Of a DNA stretch of 64,000 nucleotides, positions 54,692 to 61,042 are shown in pieces; the first letter of the stretch is position 1; each line of letters begins with the position of its first letter. Position numbers and translations under genes: made by a program. Origin of the DNA: JAPOVO01 sp026708165 (lineage in GTDB: Bacteria > Chloroflexota > UBA11872 > VXNJ01). Location: positions 1,674,001 to 1,738,000 of the forward strand of contig OZ242360.1 in the NCBI GenBank assembly GCA_965208775.1, written 5' to 3'. Under the pieces are notes generated by a model. It had not been told where the DNA came from and did no database searches. It saw nothing but the letters and a program-made list of their open reading frames with translations.

Positions 54692-55239
54692 TATGCTGGC
54701 TCCCGTCTCGTCTTGAGCGATCCGCCGAGCACGAGACCCGATATCAGGCCAAACACTGCAAGGATCGCGATGAGGACGATGAGATTCGTCCATTCCTCGG
54801 GGTTCTCGCTCAAGCTGAATTCCCTCGTGTCGCTAATGGGCGCGAACTGGACCGGCGACTGCGCGGTCGGCGCGGCGCTCAAGGCGACCTCATACGATCC
54901 TCGTATCGGCCACAGATAGTCGAACTCGAGAACTCCGTCGTCAGCCACGAACTCAAAATTCATCAAGTCGGTGCCCTCGACGACCGGGAAATCGGTCGAG
55001 AAGAACAATCCAGGCGATGGGGCCTTGAGGTCGAAGCCGATCTTGACGTTGGGGATGGGGTTCCCCTGTTCATCGAGGACCGCGATCCTGACGGTTGAGA
55101 GGGTGTAGTCAGGGAGGATGTCGGAATCGGACGGCTCGGTCGTGAAGGTGATGTTCGGTCCCTGGGCGAACACGCCCGGGGCCAGAACGGCGGCCGTCAA
55201 GAGGGCGGCTAAAACCGCTAACAGTCTTTTGATGTTCAC
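54691..55239 (-). CDS. Secreted beta-domain protein with C-terminal anchor
   Basis: 182 residues. Signal peptide LLAVLAALLTAAVLAPGVFAQ, an outer domain with DYTLSTVRIAVLDEQGNPIP and SYEVALSAAP, then one membrane helix LIVLIAILAVFGLISGLVLG. The architecture is like its downstream neighbour, and both are likely to work together outside the membrane. The operon suggests metal-related or envelope function; not proven. Confidence 0.65.
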   Translation of the reverse strand: MNIKRLLAVLAALLTAAVLAPGVFAQGPNITFTTEPSDSDILPDYTLSTVRIAVLDEQGNPIPNVKIGFDLKAPSPGLFFSTDFPVVEGTDLMNFEFVADDGVLEFDYLWPIRGSYEVALSAAPTAQSPVQFAPISDTREFSLSENPEEWTNLIVLIAILAVFGLISGLVLGGSLKTRREPA

Positions 55240-55273
55240 CGTGCTCCTCCGAGAGCTACTTTGGGCCGGAGGT

Positions 55274-55474
55274 CTAGTGGCATGGGATCAGAAAGAGCCC
55301 GTGACGAATGTCGTGGAAGAAGTCGTGCGTGGCGGGCATCTGCGTGAACATGAGCGCCCAGAGAACCACACCCACCACGAACAGCAGCAACGCCACCTGA
55401 ACGACGAGGCTCAGCGTGATATTTAGCGTCCGTTTGGCGTGTGCGGTCGCGTAGCCTGCCGGATTTGTGCCCAT
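55274..55474 (-). CDS. CbtB-like small membrane protein
   Basis: 66 residues: one membrane helix (LSLVVQVALLLFVVGVVLWAL) and a His-rich end THDFFHDIRHGLFLIPCH. The C-terminal HDxRHxxxxPCH matches CbtB, the small subunit predicted to act with CbtA in cobalt uptake. No CbtA is present; two beta-domain proteins and a LonB-like ATPase follow instead. It begins the operon. Confidence 0.75.
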   Translation of the reverse strand: MGTNPAGYATAHAKRTLNITLSLVVQVALLLFVVGVVLWALMFTQMPATHDFFHDIRHGLFLIPCH

Positions 55475-55897
55475 AATACTCCGCCTCTTGCTGTAATCAG
55501 TGTTTCAGGTTCGGCGCCAGACCAACAGACTTGGTCGTAACGCCAACGATTCTACTGATACATGATAATCATTAGCAACTACACCTCGTAGCAAGTAGAG
55601 ATGCTATATAGAAACAAGACTAAAGTCGCAACAACATCTAACGGAGCAACGAAGCTCTCAACAAGCTGCGAGCCTTCTATGGTGGAGCGTGTCGAGATGA
55701 ACGGGTTGAGTCGTCGGAAACGATTGACAAGCGGAGTCTCAGGCAGGACTTACTGTCCGACGCCGTCGAGTCCCACGGATAATCCCTGCCGCAAACGATT
55801 CGCTGTTGCACGGTCGCGGGCAACGTGAGATGTGACGTACTGAGCAACTGGGATGCGCACGGGCCGGCGTCGCCGCTTATATAAGTAGAAAGAGAAC
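55475..55897. other. Intergenic region, possible metal-regulator site
   Basis: No gene or RNA is supported. ATGATAATCATTAGC (55562-55576) resembles a Fur-family operator core. There is no recognisable cobalamin riboswitch box. Confidence 0.45.
55562..55576. promoter_or_regulatory. Fur-family operator-like sequence
   Basis: ATGATAATCATTAGC includes ATGAT-A-ATCAT, a perfect 11-base palindrome matching the centre of the Fur box. It lies about 90 bases upstream of the cbtB-like start. One half-box is poor. Confidence 0.35.
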
Positions 55898-56137
55898 TTA
55901 CCGGCTGCGGGAGCGCCGGAGGATCCACCACAGATTCCCGGCCAGAATCAGACCGGCGGCCAGCCACAGGAGCGTACCTATCGTCGGGCTCTGTGTAAGT
56001 CCCATGCCCAGTCCCAAGTAGAAGACGACCACCGCCGCGATAAAAAGCAGGACGTGGGTGGATATTCGGATCACCCGCAGCATGGCAAAGACCAACTCCC
56101 AAGGATGCCCGCGGAACAGTGCGGCGACTAAAGCCAT
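55898..56137 (-). CDS. Small membrane protein
   Basis: 79 residues if started at ATG 56137 (a 103-residue start is possible but the extra part is low-complexity). Two hydrophobic helices HVLLFIAAVVVFYLGLGMGL and IGTLLWLAAGLILAGNLWWIL, then RRSRSR. No family recognised. Confidence 0.6.
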   Translation of the reverse strand: MALVAALFRGHPWELVFAMLRVIRISTHVLLFIAAVVVFYLGLGMGLTQSPTIGTLLWLAAGLILAGNLWWILRRSRSR

Positions 56138-56284
56138 CGTATCACTCGGACGGACGAGACTTGAGGAGAGCTGGGCGAGTTGAGCGTCGTGTTTGCATCT
56201 TCGGCACACCTGGACTCGTTTGGCGCAAACAGCCGAGCCATATTCTTTCTGTGATCGAGAGATTACTAGTACGATAGGCGCACT

Positions 56285-57175
56285 ATGGTGGTGGGCGAGG
56301 CAGAAGAACGACTCTTTCCGTTAGTTCCGACTGCGGGAATCCCTCGGAGCATCGTCGACAGGGTAAGAGGCGCGGGTCGACGCGAGGTCATCAGCGACAG
56401 ATATCCCTACTCCACGAAAATGTCCCGGCGTGCCTATGAGCGCGAAAAAGCCAAACTGCAAATCGAACTGCTGAAGATGCAGCGATGGGTAACCGAGACC
56501 GGGCAGCGGGTCGTCATGCTCTTCGAGGGCCGGGATGCCGCCGGCAAGGGCGGGACGATCAAGCGCTTCATGGAGCACCTCAACCCGCGTGGCGCGACTC
56601 TGGTCGCCTTGTCGGTGCCTTCGGACAGGGAGCGCGGGCAATGGTACTTTCAGCGGTACGTGCAGAATCTGCCCACAAAAGGGGAGATGGTGTTCTTCGA
56701 CCGCTCCTGGTACAACCGGGCCGTGGTCGAGCCGGTGATGGGTTTCTGCACGGCGGCCGAGACGCTGCGCTTTCTTCGAGACACCGTGCTGTTCGAGGAG
56801 ATGCTGATCAACGACGGTTTTCGCCTGTTCAAGTTCTGGTTCTCCGTGAGCCGGGAGGAGCAGCTCAGGCGTGTCCTGGCTCGCGCCGATGACGCGCTGA
56901 AGCAATGGAAGGTCAGCGACGTCGATCTCCGATCGCTGCCGCTCTGGAACGAATTCACCGAGGCGAAAAAGACGATGTTCGCGGCCACCGACACGAAGGC
57001 GACGCCCTGGGTTGTCGTGAAGTCGGACGACAAGAAACGCGCCCGCCTGGCCTGCATGCGCTATGTGCTGCGCAGCCTGGAATACGATGTCGGCGTACAT
57101 CAGCGAGTACCTGAGCCCGATCCGAAACTCATCGGCGCCGCGGAGAATCTCTACGAGAAGGGCGAAATCTGGTAG
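56285..57175 (+). CDS. ppk2: Polyphosphate kinase 2
   Basis: 296 residues. Walker A EGRDAAGKGG at 81-90, then FMEHLNPRGATLVALSVPS, ERGQWYFQRYVQNLP, Walker B with FFDRSWYNRAVVEPVMGFC and LFKFWFSVSREEQLRRV. PPK2 enzymes use polyphosphate to phosphorylate nucleotides. It is the fourth phosphate or polyphosphate gene set in the window. Confidence 0.93.
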   Translation: MVVGEAEERLFPLVPTAGIPRSIVDRVRGAGRREVISDRYPYSTKMSRRAYEREKAKLQIELLKMQRWVTETGQRVVMLFEGRDAAGKGGTIKRFMEHLNPRGATLVALSVPSDRERGQWYFQRYVQNLPTKGEMVFFDRSWYNRAVVEPVMGFCTAAETLRFLRDTVLFEEMLINDGFRLFKFWFSVSREEQLRRVLARADDALKQWKVSDVDLRSLPLWNEFTEAKKTMFAATDTKATPWVVVKSDDKKRARLACMRYVLRSLEYDVGVHQRVPEPDPKLIGAAENLYEKGEIW

Positions 57176-57330
57176 CGCCGGTCAAGTAACGGCTTGGCCG
57201 GGAGCCTTACGCCGCCGGATCGACAGATCCCGGAACCCGAAAAACGGAGACCTGGGAACATGGTTGCCGGCGAGCCATCGAGCCTTGAGTTGTCACGCCT
57301 CCACTGACGGTTGCCATTTTTCGCTCCCGA

Positions 57331-57400
57331 GACTCCAAAGCATCGAATTTGGAGTCCTGTAGCCTGTAGAGCCAGAGGGAGACGGCTTCCATTTGGAGTC
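57331..57400. repeat. Inverted and direct repeat upstream of a membrane gene
   Basis: GACTCCAAA (57331-57339) can pair with TTTGGAGTC at 57348-57356 or with a second copy at 57392-57400, giving two exclusive hairpins 25-90 bases before ATG 57425. This may be an operator or an RNA switch. Confidence 0.4.
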
Positions 57401-57424
57401 CACAGCCAGGGGGATGTTGGCGCG

Positions 57425-57844
57425 ATGCTGGTGAAAGTAAAGCGAGTGGTGGGATGGGCACTGTTCTTCTACGGCATCCTCTACGCCATGCAGGTCCTCT
57501 TCAACCGCCTGTACGCCGACGCGTTTTCGCCGCAGCATGTCTACGACGTAATGAACTACTGCACTGCGGTGGGAATCGCCATCTCGATTGCGGTCGTGTC
57601 CGCGCACAAGCGGAGAGTGGGGAGTTCGGACGACTCGCCGGCCGGCCGGTTTCTCGCCGCGCAGGCGGGGTTCTACATGACGATGGCGCTTGCGCTCCTG
57701 TACTTTCCGCTCTGGTTCTCGCTGCTCTTCGGAGATACCGTTTCGGACGTCCAAAACGTGGGCTGGATACTGGTGTCCGCTATCAATCCGCTTGTCCTGG
57801 GCACGACCGGGTCTTTCCTATGGAAGTCGGTGCGCGGGCAATAG
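57425..57844 (+). CDS. Four-helix membrane protein
   Basis: 139 residues from ATG 57425. Hydrophobic stretches WALFFYGILYAMQVLF, YCTAVGIAISIAVVSA, FYMTMALALLYFPLWFSLLF and GWILVSAINPLVLGTTGSFLW. No known motif. Between ppk2 and an unrelated convergent gene. Confidence 0.6.
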   Translation: MLVKVKRVVGWALFFYGILYAMQVLFNRLYADAFSPQHVYDVMNYCTAVGIAISIAVVSAHKRRVGSSDDSPAGRFLAAQAGFYMTMALALLYFPLWFSLLFGDTVSDVQNVGWILVSAINPLVLGTTGSFLWKSVRGQ

Positions 57845-57963
57845 CCGGCCAAGTCGGGTTTACGTAGAGATCAGACTGACGGTCGAAGAGCGTAATCGAC
57901 GCGTGTCGGACCGAGCCGACGAGCGTTCAAGGGCCGATCTGACACCGGAGAGGGGAACCGCCG

Positions 57964-58284
57964 TTAGAGCGCGTCCGGAGGGCCGCCGGCGGTGAAGCCT
58001 GGAATCTCGACATCGCCTTCGGTTTCAGCGCCCGGTTCGAAGATTCGATTGAGAAGCCAAACCAGCGCCGTTTCGCGATTCCGCAGGAACGGCGGATCGA
58101 CCATGGTCGAGTGTTCGGCTGGAATCGGATCATCCCGCATCGCCGCGGCGTAGAGCGGGACCGCCACGTCTACCGGCCTGACGATTGCGGACTTGAGCCG
58201 TTCCGACCACTGCACGGACAAAAACCCGCGGTAGTAAATGGGCGCGTCCACCCGCACCTGCCCGCGAATCGTGAAGTCAGCCAT
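57964..58284 (-). CDS. Hypothetical protein
   Basis: 106 residues from ATG 58284 (a start at 58329 is possible). Reads FTIRGQVRVDAPIYYRGF and LVWLLNRIFEPGAET; globular, no recognised family. It lies 51 bases downstream of the esterase gene in the same direction. Confidence 0.45.
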   Translation of the reverse strand: MADFTIRGQVRVDAPIYYRGFLSVQWSERLKSAIVRPVDVAVPLYAAAMRDDPIPAEHSTMVDPPFLRNRETALVWLLNRIFEPGAETEGDVEIPGFTAGGPPDAL

Positions 58285-58335
58285 GAGCAGACTATAACCG
58301 CGGGCATAGGCGGGAAACGCTCGGCGCACCCGCGC

Positions 58336-59379
58336 CTACGGGCCGGTCCCCTCCAGCTCCCGGAGCATGACCGGCCAGGCGTCGTCGGCGTAGAAGCGGT
58401 GACCGCCGGAGCCGACGACCAGATGGCATCGGTCGCCCGCGCCGGCCGCTTCGTAGATCGCCTTGAGGTCGGTGAAGGCGCGGCGGGTCGCGTCGATCGG
58501 GAATATATCGTCCTGTGCTCCGGCCACGGTCACGACGGGTTTCGGCGCGAACAGGCCCATCACGTCGGCCATCTCCGCGTATTGGAGCAGCCCCGGCACG
58601 TAGTTGTCGGCGCAGTGGTAGATCGACATCAGCGAGTCGCGAAACGTGCAGAAGTAGCACGAGGGCATCGCGTGAGTGATCCGCGGCAGCACCGCGGCCG
58701 AAAAGAGGCTGGTGGTGCCGCCGCCGGAGTTGCCCATCACTCCCACGCGAGACCAGTCGACGTCGTCCCTGGTCTCCAGGTAGTCGAGGCCGCGGTCGAC
58801 GTCGAACACCCGCTCGCCTAACAGCGTGCGGCCGAGCATCAGGGCGTGCATGGTGGCGTCGTGGCAACCGTGGGTCGAGACTCTCTCCTGGTGCCGCTCG
58901 CCGCGTTCGCCGAACGAGCGTTGCTCGATGCAGAGCGCTGCGATTCCGCGCCTCATGCAGCCGAGTCCGAAGTCGCGGTCGCCCTCGACTTCTATGGGGG
59001 TGACGTTGTCTTCGAGGTCGACCGCAATCGAGTTATGCGCTCCGGTGGTGTGGCCCTGGACGCAGACGAAGAACGTGTAGGGAGGCTCCACCGAGTCAGG
59101 CAGGCATACGTAGGCCATCACGTCCGAGTAGGGCTCGCTCGTGAAGTCGATCTTCTCGATGGTGCCGAGCGGGTGCCGCCGTTTCCAGAGAGAGCGCACG
59201 TCGAGCGAGACTCTTTCGCCGCCTGGCATACCGAGCAGCGCCCTAACTTGGCCGCGCAACCGGCCCTGCCACGCTCTCACGTCGCCGCCGTCGTAGGACA
59301 TCGATGGCGTGATCGAATCCAGCAGGTGCCGGTGATTCAGGGATGGCGAGTAGGCGGGGTCCTGTCGGGTGGTCGTCAT
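58336..59379 (-). CDS. Alpha/beta hydrolase, acetyl-xylan-esterase-like
   Basis: 347 residues; ATG 59379 (a start at 59448 adds low-complexity sequence). The nucleophile elbow GNSGGG lies in RVGVMGNSGGGTTSLF; the Asp in GAQDDIFPI and the His in GSGGHRF complete the triad. An N-terminal helical lid region precedes. It belongs with the large esterase family PF12715 (Abhydrolase_7) as I recall it. Substrate unknown, perhaps acetylated or feruloylated carbohydrate esters. Confidence 0.8.
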   Translation of the reverse strand: MTTTRQDPAYSPSLNHRHLLDSITPSMSYDGGDVRAWQGRLRGQVRALLGMPGGERVSLDVRSLWKRRHPLGTIEKIDFTSEPYSDVMAYVCLPDSVEPPYTFFVCVQGHTTGAHNSIAVDLEDNVTPIEVEGDRDFGLGCMRRGIAALCIEQRSFGERGERHQERVSTHGCHDATMHALMLGRTLLGERVFDVDRGLDYLETRDDVDWSRVGVMGNSGGGTTSLFSAAVLPRITHAMPSCYFCTFRDSLMSIYHCADNYVPGLLQYAEMADVMGLFAPKPVVTVAGAQDDIFPIDATRRAFTDLKAIYEAAGAGDRCHLVVGSGGHRFYADDAWPVMLRELEGTGP

Positions 59380-59426
59380 AGTGCCGGGGCCTCCGGGGCG
59401 ATCTCTACGTCTATCGGCATCGTCAT

Positions 59427-59496
59427 CCCGAGCGCCGGCAAGCGTCAAGCCCGGCGCTGGCGAAAATCCAGAGGCACATCAAGGCCGGCGCTCGGG
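59427..59496. repeat. Inverted repeats, REP-like
   Basis: CCCGAGCGCCGG (59427-59438) and CCGGCGCTCGGG (59485-59496) are perfect inverted copies; CCGGCGCT at 59451-59458 is a third partial arm. A dispersed repeat related to others with GTCATCCCGAGCG. Confidence 0.5.
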
Positions 59497-59566
59497 CCGT
59501 GTGGACCGCGGACCGTCTCGGCCGGCTAGTCACAGCCCCCCTGCGTGGAGTTCGCAGGGCGCCCGA

Positions 59567-60706
59567 TCAATAGACCCAAGGGAAGATGCGGTACTTGACC
59601 CGCGCCTTGTATTCGGCCCACTTTTCGGCTCCGTATTTCTCGGCACACTGCGCCTCGTCAATGATTTGACGCCAGGTGAACAACGAGACGATGAAGACGA
59701 AGTAGGTCCAGGCCCAGGGATTGACGAAGTAGCCGAATACCAGCCCTATTGAAAAGGAAAAGAACCCCTCGCCCATGTAGTTGAAGTGACGGGCGACGCC
59801 CCAAAACCCGCTGCACAGGATCTTGCGGTCACCGGCCTGAATGTACTTAGGCTCGATGAGTCCGAGAAACTTGCGATCGGGCCAGCGCTTGAATGTGTAT
59901 TTCTGCATGTTGGCCCCGCGCGAGATGGTCCAGCCGACCAGAAACAGAGCGGCGGTCCCGATGAGCCAGATGTAAGTCCACGCGGTCGAAAACCCGGGAT
60001 GCGGGTGCGCGGCCATGCCCCACAGCGGCAGGATGTACAGCCAGCCGTATACGACCAGGCCGCCCCAGATCAACTTGAACCCAAGCTTCTCGTGGATCAG
60101 GTCGTAGGTGTATAGCTGAACGCGCTCGAAGATGAAGTAGTCGAGCACGTAAAACGTGAAAAACGCTGCATACAGAAAGACGCCTGGATTGAAGTTGTCG
60201 CCAAAGCGCTCATAGTTGTACGCAGCCCCGGACAGGGCGTTGAGCGTCAACATGGTCCCGCCGACGACGTATAAGTACATCTTTACGTCGAAGCGCTCTT
60301 TGAAGAATGGCAGCTCCAGAGCGCGCCCTTCCCACCACGCGACGAAACGATTCTGTATCTCGCCCGGCGGCTGGCTGAGCATCGCATAGGTTGCGAAGAT
60401 GACACACAGGACCGTACCGCCGGCCACGGCGTAGAGGGAGGACCGGTAGAACCAGTCACGCGGCATTCCGGTTAGCTCGAATCCCCAGACGATTACCGCG
60501 ATTGCGAAGATCGGAAGACCGTTTAGCCGGTAGTTGCGGGGCTCGCCGGTCTCGGGATTGACGACGTAGCCGGTAACCCGCCTTGCCGGCAGTATGAGCT
60601 GCGCCAGGAAGAACACGACGAAGATCACGAGCGGGGTGAGAAACCCCCAAATGGCTTCGGTCCCGGAAAGCTCGAAAAGATGACCGATGCCAAGCCACTC
60701 AATCAT
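59567..60706 (-). CDS. ERG4/ERG24-type sterol reductase-like membrane protein
   Basis: 379 residues with about nine membrane helices. The C-terminal NADPH-binding signature reads LCSGFWGVARHFNYMGEGFF, then AQCAEKYGAEKWAEYKARVKYRIFPWVY, as in delta-14, delta-7 and delta-24(28) sterol reductases. Eukaryotic family members act in ergosterol and cholesterol synthesis; bacterial members are few and mostly uncharacterised. No other sterol gene is near, so the lipid substrate is open. Confidence 0.8.
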   Translation of the reverse strand: MIEWLGIGHLFELSGTEAIWGFLTPLVIFVVFFLAQLILPARRVTGYVVNPETGEPRNYRLNGLPIFAIAVIVWGFELTGMPRDWFYRSSLYAVAGGTVLCVIFATYAMLSQPPGEIQNRFVAWWEGRALELPFFKERFDVKMYLYVVGGTMLTLNALSGAAYNYERFGDNFNPGVFLYAAFFTFYVLDYFIFERVQLYTYDLIHEKLGFKLIWGGLVVYGWLYILPLWGMAAHPHPGFSTAWTYIWLIGTAALFLVGWTISRGANMQKYTFKRWPDRKFLGLIEPKYIQAGDRKILCSGFWGVARHFNYMGEGFFSFSIGLVFGYFVNPWAWTYFVFIVSLFTWRQIIDEAQCAEKYGAEKWAEYKARVKYRIFPWVY

Positions 60707-61042
60707 GACCGAACTCCCCTTCCGCCAGTGACGCGGTCATTATGGATAGGGACATCGGGGAGGTCAAAACAGGCCAAGCGCCGCGAGGCGCGGCGGAGTC
60801 GACGCACCGCACCTCCCATTGGCCGCCGTCCGCCTTCCGAGAAGGTCCGCCGTCCATCCGTTCGAGTCGCTCCGTTCTCCTGCCCGACGCGACCTAGGCC
60901 GGCTGTTGGAAGCTCGGCGGCAGACAGTCGGGTGGCAGTCCTGTCTCCTGAGCGTCGACATAAGCTCTTGGATCGAACGTCGCGGGTGGTACACCATTGA
61001 AGACCGGGTCAAAGCTGAGATGAACACCAAGAAACGAGCTAA
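60707..61042. other. Intergenic region upstream of the M16 gene
   Basis: No gene, RNA or strong promoter recognised. A 75-codon frame (60819-61046) ends overlapping the M16 ATG but does not look coding. Confidence 0.45.

Noticed and set aside
55475..55600. Cobalamin riboswitch before the CbtB-like gene
   Set aside because: No B12-box (GCCACTG) or related conserved core is visible.
55601..55828. 75-codon plus-strand frame
   Set aside because: Low-complexity Ser/Thr/Arg composition and no ribosome site; looks like chance.
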